Positions 41,440 through 50,496 of a stretch of DNA of 64,000 nucleotides are shown piece after piece. Each line of letters opens with the position of its first letter. Within the stretch, counting starts at the first letter, position 1. The translations under genes and the position numbers were made by a program. This DNA is from CAVSRC01 sp963781775. Lineage in GTDB: Bacteria > Pseudomonadota > Alphaproteobacteria > Rhizobiales > Kaistiaceae. The DNA is taken from the NCBI GenBank assembly GCA_963781775.1, contig CAWAHE010000026.1, forward strand, positions 1 to 64,000, written 5' to 3'. Below the pieces are notes generated by a model, which saw only the letters and a program-made list of their open reading frames with translations, ran no database searches and was not told where the DNA came from.

Positions 41440-42285
41440 ATGCAGTCCCGCACCGTGCCCTATCTGCTGTTGCTGCCCGCGACCGTGTTTCTCGCGGCCT
41501 TCTTCGTGTGGCCGTTCATCCAGGTGGCGATCGAGGCGTTCACGCAGAACGGCTCGCCGACGCTAGAACACTTCCGCACGATGGCGAGCGACTGGAAATT
41601 CATCCCGTCGCTGCGCAATACCCTGCTGCTGGCGGTGATCATCGTGCCGCTGCAGATCGCCGTCGCGCTTTCGATGGCCTCGCTGGTGACGCGCATGGGC
41701 GCCGGCCGCGACGTCATCCTCTACATCTGGACCATTCCTCTCGGCATTTCCGATCTCGCCGCCGGTCTCGTCTGGCTGGCAATCTTCGAGAAGAACGGGT
41801 TCCTCAACAGCGCGCTACAGAGCCTCGGCTTCATCGCCGAGCCGGTCACCTGGCTCGGCTACCAGAACACGGTGACGCTGTTCGTGGCCGTCATCCTCGC
41901 CGAGATCTGGCGCTCGACCGCGATCGTCATGGTCATCCTCGTCGCCGGCATGGGGCTGATCCCAAAGGAATATTACGAGGCGGCCGAGGTCTTCGGCGCC
42001 GGTCCGTGGAAGCGCTTCCTCAAGGTCACGCTGCCGCTGCTCAAGCCCAGCCTGCAGACCGCCCTGATCCTGCGCACGATCCTTGCCTTCGAAGTCTTTG
42101 CGGTCGTCGCGGCGCTTGCCGGCACCAACCTGCCGGTCCTCATGGGGCAAACCTTCGAGTGGCAATTCGCCCTGCAGGATCGCAGCGTCGCAGCGGCGCT
42201 CGCCTTCGTCATCCTGGCGATCTCCGTCAGCTTCACGCTCTTCTATATCTTCGCGCTCAGAACCCGTGACGAGGCGCGCGTATGA
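41440..42285 (+). CDS. Carbohydrate ABC transporter permease (MalF type)
   Basis: 281 aa with six hydrophobic segments. The EAA loop is E-Y-Y-E-A-A-E-V-F-G-A-G-P-W-K-R-F-L-K-V-T-L-P. N-terminal P-Y-L-L-L-L-P-A-T-V-F-L-A-A-F-F-V-W-P opens as in MalF-type CUT1 permeases. Overlaps the next permease by 4 bases, so the pair is co-translated. Confidence 0.92.
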   Translation: MQSRTVPYLLLLPATVFLAAFFVWPFIQVAIEAFTQNGSPTLEHFRTMASDWKFIPSLRNTLLLAVIIVPLQIAVALSMASLVTRMGAGRDVILYIWTIPLGISDLAAGLVWLAIFEKNGFLNSALQSLGFIAEPVTWLGYQNTVTLFVAVILAEIWRSTAIVMVILVAGMGLIPKEYYEAAEVFGAGPWKRFLKVTLPLLKPSLQTALILRTILAFEVFAVVAALAGTNLPVLMGQTFEWQFALQDRSVAAALAFVILAISVSFTLFYIFALRTRDEARV

Positions 42286-43124
42286 CCGCTGTCGCAGCCC
42301 CGGTTCCTGCGAAATCGGCCGCCGTCAGTGCCGGGCGCTGGCTCACCTATGCTGCGATTGCGCTGCTCTGCCTCTGGGTGCTGGTGCCGATCTACCTCAT
42401 TCTGGTCAACGCACTGAGCGCACCGGCGGAAGTGAACGGCTGGCCGAAGCAGTTCTATCCGTCGTTCGATTTCGGCAGCCTCAGCTTCTTCATCCACTTC
42501 CGCGGCGTCGCCTCGGCGCTGATGAATTCCGTCATCGTCGCGTTGCTGACCACGGTGCTGGCCATCGGCCTCGGCGCCCCTGCCGGCTATGCGCTGGCGC
42601 GCTTCCGTTTCCGCGGCAAGGAATCGTTCCGCCTGCTGGTGCTGATGACGCGCGCCTTTCCCCTGCCGCTGCTGGCCCTGCCGCTGGCCGTGCTGTTCAT
42701 CCGCACCGGTCTCGACGATAGCCGCATCGGCCTGGCGCTGGTCCACACGACGTTGGCGCTGCCGTTTTCCATCCTCATCACCTTCTCGCTCTTCATGAGC
42801 ATTCCGTTCGAACTGGAGGAGGCGGCTTTCACGCTGGGCTGCACCCGCTTCCAGGCGTTCCGCAAGGTGGTCATGCCGCTGGCGCTGCCCGGCATCGCCG
42901 CCTCCGGCGTGTTCGCCTTCGTGACCTCGTGGAACGAGGTGTTCGCCGCGGCCGTCCTCACCATCCGCAACCGCACCCTGACCGCGTTCCTGCTCACCAG
43001 CCTCGACTATTCGCCGCTGCCGCTGAAGTTCGCCGGCGGCGCCGCGCTCGTCCTGCCGGCCCTCATCTTCCTGTTCCTGGTGCGCAAATACCTCTTCGCC
43101 CTTTGGGGCATCGCCAACCGCTGA
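42282..43124 (+). CDS. Carbohydrate ABC transporter permease (MalG type)
   Basis: 280 aa, six hydrophobic segments. The EAA loop is E-L-E-E-A-A-F-T-L-G-C-T-R-F-Q-A-F-R-K-V-V-M-P-L. The W-N-E-V-F-A-A-A-V near the end fits MalG. ATG overlaps the upstream stop. Confidence 0.92.
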   Translation: MTAVAAPVPAKSAAVSAGRWLTYAAIALLCLWVLVPIYLILVNALSAPAEVNGWPKQFYPSFDFGSLSFFIHFRGVASALMNSVIVALLTTVLAIGLGAPAGYALARFRFRGKESFRLLVLMTRAFPLPLLALPLAVLFIRTGLDDSRIGLALVHTTLALPFSILITFSLFMSIPFELEEAAFTLGCTRFQAFRKVVMPLALPGIAASGVFAFVTSWNEVFAAAVLTIRNRTLTAFLLTSLDYSPLPLKFAGGAALVLPALIFLFLVRKYLFALWGIANR

Positions 43125-43139
43125 CGACGGGAGACGCCG

Positions 43140-44204
43140 ATGGCAAGCATCGAGGTGAGGGACGTCGCCAAACGCTTCGGGGCGGTGCCGGCGTTGGTCG
43201 ACATCAACCTCGACGTCGCCGACCGCGAGTTCCTCGTGCTGCTCGGCGCGTCCGGCTGTGGCAAGACCACGCTGCTTCGCCTCATCGCCGGTCTGGATAG
43301 CGTCAGCGAGGGCGAGATACGCATCGGCGGCAAGCGCGTCAACGAGCTGCCCCCGCGTTCGCGCGGCATCGCCATGGTGTTCCAGAACTACGCCGTGTTC
43401 CCGCATCTGACGGTCTTCGAGAACATCGCCTTTGGCCTGCGCATGAAGAAGCTGCCTGAGGCCGATATCCAGACCAGGGTGAAGCGCTCCGCATCCCTGA
43501 TGCATATCGAGCAACTGCTCAGCCGCTATTCCGGTCAGCTTTCCGGCGGTCAGCGCCAGCGAGTCGCCGTGGCCCGTGCGCTGGCCATGGAACCGGAGGT
43601 GCTGTTGATGGACGAACCACTCTCCAACCTCGATGCGCTGCTCCGGCTGGAGATGCGCGCCGAACTCAAGGGCGTGCTGCAGGAGAGCCGCACCACGACA
43701 ATCTACGTTACCCACGATCAGGTCGAGGCGATGAGCCTCGGCGACCGCATCGCGGTGATGCACAAGGGCCGCATCGTGCAGGCGGCTTCGCCGATCGATG
43801 TGTATCGCGATCCCGCCACCGATTTTGTCGGCGGCTTCATCGGCAACCCACCGATGAATTTCTTGTCCGCGACCAAACAGGACGGCAAGTGGCGCGTGGC
43901 CGGCATAGACTTCGACGGGCCTGCCGATGCACCCGATTCGATCCAGTTCGGCATTCGCCCCGAGGATCTCGCCATTGCCGACAGCGGCCTGTCCGGGACG
44001 GTGCGCGTGGTCGAGCCGCTCGGCGCACACCAACTCGTCACCATGACGGTCGCCGACACGCTCTTCCGCGCCGTTCTCGACAGCGATCTCAAGATCGCGC
44101 CCGGCGAGACGCTCGTCCTTCAACCCCGCGCCGGTCGCGTCCGGTGGTTCGACACCACCGGCGGCGCGGCAATCGACCACAAGCAGACTGGCCAACCGTC
44201 ATGA
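43140..44204 (+). CDS. Carbohydrate ABC transporter ATP-binding protein (UgpC/MsmK type)
   Basis: 354 aa. Walker A G-A-S-G-C-G-K-T-T at 36-44, ABC signature L-S-G-G-Q-R-Q-R, Walker B L-L-M-D-E-P-L-S-N-L-D, and switch His in V-T-H-D-Q-V-E-A-M. A C-terminal MalK-like regulatory TOBE region follows about residue 240. Energises the transporter. It starts 15 bases after the second permease and overlaps the hydrolase gene (ATGA). Confidence 0.95.
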   Translation: MASIEVRDVAKRFGAVPALVDINLDVADREFLVLLGASGCGKTTLLRLIAGLDSVSEGEIRIGGKRVNELPPRSRGIAMVFQNYAVFPHLTVFENIAFGLRMKKLPEADIQTRVKRSASLMHIEQLLSRYSGQLSGGQRQRVAVARALAMEPEVLLMDEPLSNLDALLRLEMRAELKGVLQESRTTTIYVTHDQVEAMSLGDRIAVMHKGRIVQAASPIDVYRDPATDFVGGFIGNPPMNFLSATKQDGKWRVAGIDFDGPADAPDSIQFGIRPEDLAIADSGLSGTVRVVEPLGAHQLVTMTVADTLFRAVLDSDLKIAPGETLVLQPRAGRVRWFDTTGGAAIDHKQTGQPS

Positions 44205-45481
44205 CGATTGAACCCCGCGACAAGGCGCTCTTCGCCAGCGCCGAGGCGATCCTGCGCGACAACGACCGCGGCACCTACACGGTGCCGACCAAGGGGCTCT
44301 ATCCCTTCCAGTGGAACTGGGATTCCTGCCTGACGGCGCTCGGCCAGCGCCATTTCGACGAGCGCCGCGCCTGGACCGAGATCGAAACGCTGCTCGCCAA
44401 CCAGTGGCCGGACGGCATGGTGCCGCACATCGTTTTCCACGAGGCGGATGAGGGCTACTTCCCCGGCCCGGATGTCTGGGGCACAAACCGGCCGACGCCG
44501 ACGTCCGGCATCACCCAGCCGCCGGTGCTCGGCTTCGTGCTCCAGCGGCTCCATGCCGAAGCGCGCGACAAGGATCTCGCCCGGCACATGGCGCTGAGGC
44601 TCGCGCCGAAGGCCGACGCGTGGCATCGCTGGTTCTACGCCAATCGCGATCCGCAGAAGTCCGGGCTCGTCGCCATCCTGCATCCGTGGGAGGCCGGCCG
44701 CGATAATTCCATCGACTGGGATTCGCCGCTGAAGAACGTGCCGACCGAGGGCGTCCAGCCCTACCGGCGCCGCGACACGCAGCACGTCAACGCGGCCGAG
44801 CGACCGACACAGGCGGAATACGACCGCTACATGTGGCTGGTTGGCCATTTCCGGTCGCTGAACTGGGACAACAGCAAGCTGCATGACGCTTCGCCGTTCC
44901 AGGTGATCGATCCCGGCTTCAACGGCATTCTGATCCGCTCGGACGAGGCACTGGCGGAACTCGCCGCGGAACTCGGCCTGACCGATATCGCCGCCGCCGC
45001 CAGGGCGCGTGTCGCGAAAGCCAGGGCCGCGTTTCCGCTGCTGTGGAACGACAAGGCCGGCCAGTTCGTGTGCTTCGACCGGGTCGCCGGAGCACAAGTC
45101 GACAGCCAGTCCGTCGGCGGCCTGTTGCCGCTGTTCGCCGGCCTCGGCGATGCCGATCGGATGATCGCCACCATCCGTCGTTGGCGCAGCCGGATGCAAT
45201 TCGGCGTCGCCTCGCACGATCCCGCCGACCCGCGCTTCGAGCCGCGCCGTTATTGGCGCGGGCCGTGCTGGTTGATCGTCAACTTCCTGCTGGCCGATGG
45301 TCTGCGCCGCAGCGGACGGAAGGATGCCGCCGCGGAGATCGAGGCCGATAGTCTCGGCCTGATCCACAAGAGCGGCTTCGCCGAATACTACGACCCGCGC
45401 GATGGCGCCGCGCTCGGCGGCAAGCATTTCACGTGGACCGCGGCGATGGTCATGGAATTGCTGCCGGACGCGGCTGGCTGA
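44201..45481 (+). CDS. GH63-like glucosidase (MGH1/glucosylglycerate-hydrolase type)
   Basis: 426 aa from the ATGA overlap at 44201. It has an (alpha/alpha)6 glycosidase pattern: G-L-Y-P-F-Q-W-N-W-D-S-C, P-D-G-M-V-P-H-I-V, G-I-T-Q-P-P-V-L-G, R-Y-W-R-G-P-C-W-L-I-V-N-F. The set resembles the mannosyl-oligosaccharide glucosidase / glucosylglycerate hydrolase group. No signal peptide, so it acts on the imported sugar in the cytoplasm. A compatible-solute glycoside is a guess. Confidence 0.8.
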   Translation: MTIEPRDKALFASAEAILRDNDRGTYTVPTKGLYPFQWNWDSCLTALGQRHFDERRAWTEIETLLANQWPDGMVPHIVFHEADEGYFPGPDVWGTNRPTPTSGITQPPVLGFVLQRLHAEARDKDLARHMALRLAPKADAWHRWFYANRDPQKSGLVAILHPWEAGRDNSIDWDSPLKNVPTEGVQPYRRRDTQHVNAAERPTQAEYDRYMWLVGHFRSLNWDNSKLHDASPFQVIDPGFNGILIRSDEALAELAAELGLTDIAAAARARVAKARAAFPLLWNDKAGQFVCFDRVAGAQVDSQSVGGLLPLFAGLGDADRMIATIRRWRSRMQFGVASHDPADPRFEPRRYWRGPCWLIVNFLLADGLRRSGRKDAAAEIEADSLGLIHKSGFAEYYDPRDGAALGGKHFTWTAAMVMELLPDAAG

Positions 45482-45485
45482 CGGC

Positions 45486-46170
45486 ATGCGCATTCTCGGT
45501 TGCGGCGCTCATCCCGACGACGTCGAGATCTTCTTCTTCGGCACGCTGGCAGCGGCGCGCGCAATGGGCGCGGAAATCGGCTGGCTGATCGCGACTGACG
45601 GGTCGAAGGGCGGGGCAGAGCCGGGCGACAAACTCCGTGCGACGCGACGCGAGGAAGCCGCGGCGGCCGCGGTACTCCTTGGCGTCACCCCAATCTTCCT
45701 CGACCGTCGCGACGGCGACCTCGCCACCGATGCCGCGGCTGCCGGCTTGCTGGAGGCCGAAATCCAGAAATTCGCGCCCGATCTCGTGATCACCCATGCG
45801 CCCAACGACTATCACCCCGACCATCGCGCCCTGTCGCGGCTGGTCTCGTGACGCTGCGCGCTTCCGCGCGCCTGTGCTGTTCGCCGATACGCTGATGGGC
45901 AACGGCTTCACGCCGACGCTCTATGTCGACATCACCGCGCATTTCGATGTGAAGTGCGAGGCCATCGCCAAGCACGCGTCGCAGCGTCCGCAGCGTTTCG
46001 TCGATGCCTGCGGCACCTGGAACCGCTTCCGCGCGCTTCAATGCAACGCGCCTGAGGGCTACGCCGAGGCCTTCCGCTTCGAGCCCAGCTATCCCTTCGC
46101 CGACATACGCGGCTTGCTGCCGCCGGCGCCGGCCGTCAGTCCGCTCGGCGGGTATCCGACGGTTCGCTGA
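45486..46170 (+). pseudogene. PIG-L/LmbE family deacetylase broken by a +1 frameshift near 45846
   Basis: The 5' frame from ATG 45486 carries G-A-H-P-D-D-V-E (zinc site), then T-H-A-P-N-D-Y-H-P-D-H-R-A-L-S-R-L-V, and ends at a TGA about 45851. The next frame continues immediately with R-D-A-A-R-F-R-A-P-V-L-F-A-D-T-L-M-G through to 46170. Removing one T in the GTCTCGTGA stretch restores a full LmbE protein. LmbE enzymes remove acetyl groups from N-acetyl sugars. Both zinc motifs are intact; the break loses the C-terminal third. The gene follows the hydrolase by 4 bases, so it may have trimmed an acetylated imported sugar. Confidence 0.85.
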
Positions 46171-46173
46171 CCG

Positions 46174-47655
46174 TCATTTGCCCCGCCAGTCGGTCACCGG
46201 CTCGAGCGGGTAGATCGGCCTCGGGATTCTCGTCCACGGCAGCGTGAACACGTCGGATTGGCCGGGTCCGCGCGTGTCGACGCGGATCACCTGCGACGTC
46301 AGGTCGGCGAAATACTGAAAGTTGGAGGCGGTTTTGAGCACCGCCATCTTGTATTGGGCGAGATCGACGCCCGAAGCTTCATAGACGCCGGGTACATTCC
46401 CGGCGACGCCGCGCAGTTCGGTGATGAGCAGCGTCACCGGGCCGACGTCGAAAACCACGCGCCGCCCCATGTCGACCTCGGCCTGATGGTTGAACTTGAG
46501 CTTGACCGGTCCTGCGCCGACGAAGCGGACCGTGCCGGTCACCTCGATCGGCGCGAAGAATTGCGTCGCCGCGTCTCCGCCAAGCGGCAGCGTGACTTTG
46601 GCCCCCACCCCGGCGTCGGCAAGCCTGGCTGTCGCGACGGGCGAGATGAGGGGCACGAGCGCACGGCTCTTGAGCCCCAGGCGCAGCATGGCTTCCAGGA
46701 TCAGATTGCTGTCGCCCGCGGCGCCACCGAACACCGTGTCGCCGGTGTCGCTGAGCACGACGATCCCCTTGTCGGCGGCATCGGCCATGCGCACCGCCTC
46801 GTCTATGGGCACAGCCTCCCTGACCTGGAAATCGTCGCGCATCGACCAGGCAAGATCGGCCAGTTCGTCGGCAAGCTTCTCGGCCAGCGCACGGTCGTTG
46901 TCGGTCACCACGATCGTCGCCCATCCGCCCTCGGCGACATCCAGCCAGGGCTGCATCGGATAGTTCGACGCCTGCAGGACGCGAGAGTCCTTTTCCAGTT
47001 CGCGGGCGCGGTCGAACCACGCCTTCATCGGCCCCTTGGAGGTCAGAAACTGTTCCTGGTGGGAAACCAGCGGGATCTTCCGCCATGCCGTCACCGGCTT
47101 GATCTTCTCCGTGATCAGGCGCAGCAGAAGTTCGGTGCCGATCCGACCGGTGTCGTAGGGATCGTGCGGCTGTGTCCGGTGCCCGACGATGGCGTCGCAG
47201 TTCGCCACGATCTTGCGCGTGACGTTGGCGTGATGATCGAGCGTCAGGACGATCGGCACATCGGGCCCGAGAATCGAGCGGCACAGTTCGGCCTGCTCGC
47301 CTTCCACATCGTCGATGCCCTCCGCCGCGCACGCGCCGTGCAGTTGCAGGGCGAGCCCGTCGAGCCGGCCGGCCTGTTCAAGTCCCGCGCGTATCTTCCG
47401 CTGAAAGAAATCGAACGCCTCGCGTGTCACCCGCCCGCCGGCGATAGCGAACGCGCGAATGATGGGGATCGTCTCGACATCCAGTCCCAACTCGCGAACG
47501 ACGTCGATATAGCCGCCGACTTCGCCGAAGCCGGGCAGCTTCCGCATGATCTCGTCGCCTTCGAGAATGCCGAAGGATTCGTAGTCGGCGAGGCGGGTCG
47601 GCACAGGATTGAAGTCGTTCGTTTCCTGGGCGATGTGGATGAGAGCGATGCGCAA
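46174..47655 (-). CDS. M81 family metallopeptidase (MlrC-like)
   Basis: 493 aa. I choose the TTG at 47655 because GGGAGG lies 7 bases upstream; an ATG at 47685 would add 10 unlikely residues. Signature: H-I-A-Q-E-T-N-D-F-N-P near the start, L-Q-L-H-G-A-C, and L-D-H-H-A-N-V-T, typical of M81/DUF1485 proteins including microcystinase MlrC. They are zinc hydrolases of amide or peptide-like bonds. Placed next to a full dipeptide ABC transporter on the same strand; it may process the imported compound. Confidence 0.88.
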   Translation of the reverse strand: MRIALIHIAQETNDFNPVPTRLADYESFGILEGDEIMRKLPGFGEVGGYIDVVRELGLDVETIPIIRAFAIAGGRVTREAFDFFQRKIRAGLEQAGRLDGLALQLHGACAAEGIDDVEGEQAELCRSILGPDVPIVLTLDHHANVTRKIVANCDAIVGHRTQPHDPYDTGRIGTELLLRLITEKIKPVTAWRKIPLVSHQEQFLTSKGPMKAWFDRARELEKDSRVLQASNYPMQPWLDVAEGGWATIVVTDNDRALAEKLADELADLAWSMRDDFQVREAVPIDEAVRMADAADKGIVVLSDTGDTVFGGAAGDSNLILEAMLRLGLKSRALVPLISPVATARLADAGVGAKVTLPLGGDAATQFFAPIEVTGTVRFVGAGPVKLKFNHQAEVDMGRRVVFDVGPVTLLITELRGVAGNVPGVYEASGVDLAQYKMAVLKTASNFQYFADLTSQVIRVDTRGPGQSDVFTLPWTRIPRPIYPLEPVTDWRGK

Positions 47656-47752
47656 GCGAGACCTCCCTGTGCCGCCTTGCCTCATTTATGTGTATCGCAG
47701 AGGTAGCGGCTTTCATCTTTGCTGGTGTTGAACGTCCGGCGGGCCTTCCAAC

Positions 47753-49381
47753 TCAGCCAGCGGACATGACGTCGCCGGTTTCGATCGCGGCGCCAATGAG
47801 CGCCCGCGTGTAATCGGATCGCGGCGCGCCGAAGATTTCGTCGGTTGCGCCTTCCTCGACGATCTTGCCATCCTTCATGACCAGAACATAGTCGGCCATC
47901 GCCCGCACGACCGCGAGATCGTGGCTGATGAAGATATAGGCGAGGCCGTACTCGTCCTGCAGGCGACGCAACAGCTCGACGATCTGTTTCTGCACCGTGC
48001 GGTCGAGCGCCGAAGTCGGTTCATCCAGAATGACGATCTTGGGTTTCAGGATGATCGCGCGCGCGATGGCGATCCGCTGGCGCTGCCCACCGGAGAATTC
48101 GTGCGGGTAGCGGTTCCGCGTGGCCGGGTCGATGCCGACTTCGTCGAGGGCTCGGACGGCGCGCTCAAGACGATCTTGCGCCGTGAGCGTCGGCTCGTGG
48201 ACGAGCAGACCTTCGGTGACGATCTCGCCGACCGTCATTCGCGGCGACAGCGAGCCGTACGGGTCCTGGAAGACGATCTGCATGTCGCGTCGAAGCGGCC
48301 GCAGGTCCCGTTTGTCCATGGCGCCGATATCGTCGCCGTCGAAGCGGATCGCCCCGTCGCCGTCGATCAGGCGGAGCAGCAGGCGGCCGAGGGTCGACTT
48401 GCCTGAACCCGACTCGCCGACAATGCCGATTGTCTGTTGCTGATGGAGCTGCAGCGAAACGCCATCCACGGCACGGATGATGAGGCCGGTGTTGGATAGA
48501 AAGCCGCCGCCGAGACGGAAGGTGACGCCGACATTGCGCGCATCGAGCAGGATCGGCGCGTTCGAAGGGGGAGGAGGTTTGCGCCCGCTGGGCTCGGCTG
48601 CGACCAGCATTCGCGTGTAGGGATGCTGAGGCGAGGCAATCACGTCCGCCGTCGTGCCACTTTCGACCACCTCGCCGCCGCGCATCACGTAGACGCGGTC
48701 GGCGATGCGGCGGACGATACCAAGATCGTGCGTGATGAAAACGACCGCCATGCCAAGCCGGCGGCGAAGATCGGCGATGAGATCGAGAATCTGTGCCTGG
48801 ATGGTGACGTCGAGCGCCGTGGTCGGCTCGTCGGCGACCAGGATGTCCGGATCGTTGGCGAGTGCCATGGCGATCATGACCCGCTGGCGCTGACCGCCGG
48901 AAAGCTCATGCGGATAGGACGAGAGCCGCTGCCCGGCATTGGCGATGCCGACGAGTTCAAGCAGTTCGATCACCCTGGCCCGCGCCGCGGGCCGATCCAC
49001 ACGCTGGTGGTGGCGAATCGGCTCCGCGATCTGGAATCCGATCGGGTAGAGCGGGTCGAGCGATGTCATCGGCTCCTGGAAGATCATGGTGATCCTGGCG
49101 CCGCGAATGCGGTTGAGGCCGGCCCGGTCGAGCCCGATCATCTCGGTGCCGCGGTAGCGCGCGGAGCCGGTCACGTGCCCGTTGGCGGCCACGAGCCCCA
49201 GCGCCCCAAGCATTGCTTGGCTCTTGCCGGAACCGGACTCGCCCACGATCGCCACCGTCTCGCCGCGTGCCACATCCAGGTCGATACCGCGAACCGCGTG
49301 CACTTCGCCGTCGGGCGTATCGAAGCGGACATCAAGCTTGCGGATTTCCAGAATGGCGTCGGTATCGGCCACGGTTGTCAC
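47753..49381 (-). CDS. Fused dipeptide ABC transporter ATPase (DppD-DppF type)
   Basis: 542 aa from the GTG at 49381, overlapping the permease stop (GTGA). Two complete ATPase cassettes in one chain: first Walker A G-E-S-G-S-G-K-S and signature L-S-G-G-Q-R-Q-R; second G-E-S-G-S-G-K-S-T and F-S-G-G-Q-R-Q-R. Both have Walker B D-E-P-T-(T/S)-A-L-D. Each domain carries an oligopeptide-type C-terminus (H-P-Y-T-R-M-L). Powers uptake by the two permeases upstream. Fusion replaces the usual separate DppD and DppF. Confidence 0.95.
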   Translation of the reverse strand: MTTVADTDAILEIRKLDVRFDTPDGEVHAVRGIDLDVARGETVAIVGESGSGKSQAMLGALGLVAANGHVTGSARYRGTEMIGLDRAGLNRIRGARITMIFQEPMTSLDPLYPIGFQIAEPIRHHQRVDRPAARARVIELLELVGIANAGQRLSSYPHELSGGQRQRVMIAMALANDPDILVADEPTTALDVTIQAQILDLIADLRRRLGMAVVFITHDLGIVRRIADRVYVMRGGEVVESGTTADVIASPQHPYTRMLVAAEPSGRKPPPPSNAPILLDARNVGVTFRLGGGFLSNTGLIIRAVDGVSLQLHQQQTIGIVGESGSGKSTLGRLLLRLIDGDGAIRFDGDDIGAMDKRDLRPLRRDMQIVFQDPYGSLSPRMTVGEIVTEGLLVHEPTLTAQDRLERAVRALDEVGIDPATRNRYPHEFSGGQRQRIAIARAIILKPKIVILDEPTSALDRTVQKQIVELLRRLQDEYGLAYIFISHDLAVVRAMADYVLVMKDGKIVEEGATDEIFGAPRSDYTRALIGAAIETGDVMSAG

Positions 49382-50496
49382 CGATCGCGCGGGTCGAAAG
49401 CGTCGCGCAAACCGTCGCCGACGAAATTCAGAGACATCAGGGTGGCGACGAAGAAGATCGACGGAAAAATCAGCAGCCACGGTGCCGACTGCATGTTGTT
49501 GGCGCCCTCCGCGATCAGCGCCCCCCAGCTCGTCAGCGGCTCCTGCACGCCGAGGCCGAGAAACGAAAGAAAGCTCTCCAGCAGGATGACCTTCGGCACC
49601 AGGACGGTGACGAAGACGATGACCGGCCCGATCGTGTTCGGGATGATGTGCCGCCGGACAATCTCGCCGTTATCGACGCCCAGCGCTTCGGCCGCCGCAA
49701 CGAACTCGCGCCGTTTCAGCGACAGCGTCTGGCCGCGCACGATGCGCGCCATATCGAGCCATTCGATGGCGCCGATCGCGACGAAGATCAGGATGAAGTT
49801 CCGTCCGAAGAACACGACCAGCACGACGACGAGGAAGACGAAGGGCAGGGAATAGAGAATCTCCACCAGCCGCATCATGACATTGTCGACGCGGCCGCCG
49901 GCGAAACCCGAGATCGCGCCATAGGTGACGCCGACGAACAGGCTGACCAAGGTGGCGAGGATGCCGACGGTCAGCGAAATGCGGCCGCCGATCATGATAC
50001 GGGCGAAGAGATCGCGGCCGTTGGCGTCCGTCCCCATCGGGAAATACTCACGCTTGACCGCGCCATGGACGATCAGCGTGCGGCCATCGTCGCGCGTCTC
50101 GACGATCTCGGCCCCTTTGAACTCGTTAGTGCGGTCGACGTAGCGAACGACGCGCGGGTCGATGGGTTGGTCGGCAGCCAGTGTTGCCGTGAAGCCGGCG
50201 TCGGTGAGTTCGAAGGCTTCCAGCCTGACGCGGGCCTGCTCCGCCGCGCCTTGCATCACGGCCTCGAGTGTCGCGGCGCGCGGATAGGCCTCAAGGCTCG
50301 GCGGCGTGCGCACGTAGGATTGGAAGATCTGGTCGTAGCGATGCTGGGTCACGAGCGGCCCAACGACACAGATGGCGGTAACGATCGCCAGGATGGCGAG
50401 GCTAACCATCGCCGCCCGGTTACGCCCAAGCCGCTGCATGGCGAGGCTGGTCAGGCTGCGCCCGGCGACCGGTGCCGTGATCGTGGCATCAGTCAT
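49378..50496 (-). CDS. Dipeptide ABC transporter permease (DppC type)
   Basis: 372 aa from the ATG at 50496. N-terminal helix (about 25-45), then a soluble insertion of about 110 residues before the core permease (about 160-365) with five helices and the E-A-L-G-V-D-N EAA motif. The insertion, containing G-T-D-A-N-G-R-D-L-F-A-R, is longer than the roughly 300 aa usual for DppC. Overlaps the preceding permease by 8 bases. Confidence 0.92.
   Translation of the reverse strand: MTDATITAPVAGRSLTSLAMQRLGRNRAAMVSLAILAIVTAICVVGPLVTQHRYDQIFQSYVRTPPSLEAYPRAATLEAVMQGAAEQARVRLEAFELTDAGFTATLAADQPIDPRVVRYVDRTNEFKGAEIVETRDDGRTLIVHGAVKREYFPMGTDANGRDLFARIMIGGRISLTVGILATLVSLFVGVTYGAISGFAGGRVDNVMMRLVEILYSLPFVFLVVVLVVFFGRNFILIFVAIGAIEWLDMARIVRGQTLSLKRREFVAAAEALGVDNGEIVRRHIIPNTIGPVIVFVTVLVPKVILLESFLSFLGLGVQEPLTSWGALIAEGANNMQSAPWLLIFPSIFFVATLMSLNFVGDGLRDAFDPRDR

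Noticed and set aside
42243..44195. Long minus-strand frame across the sugar permease and ATPase genes
   Set aside because: Antisense to genes with clear Walker and EAA motifs; no domain visible.
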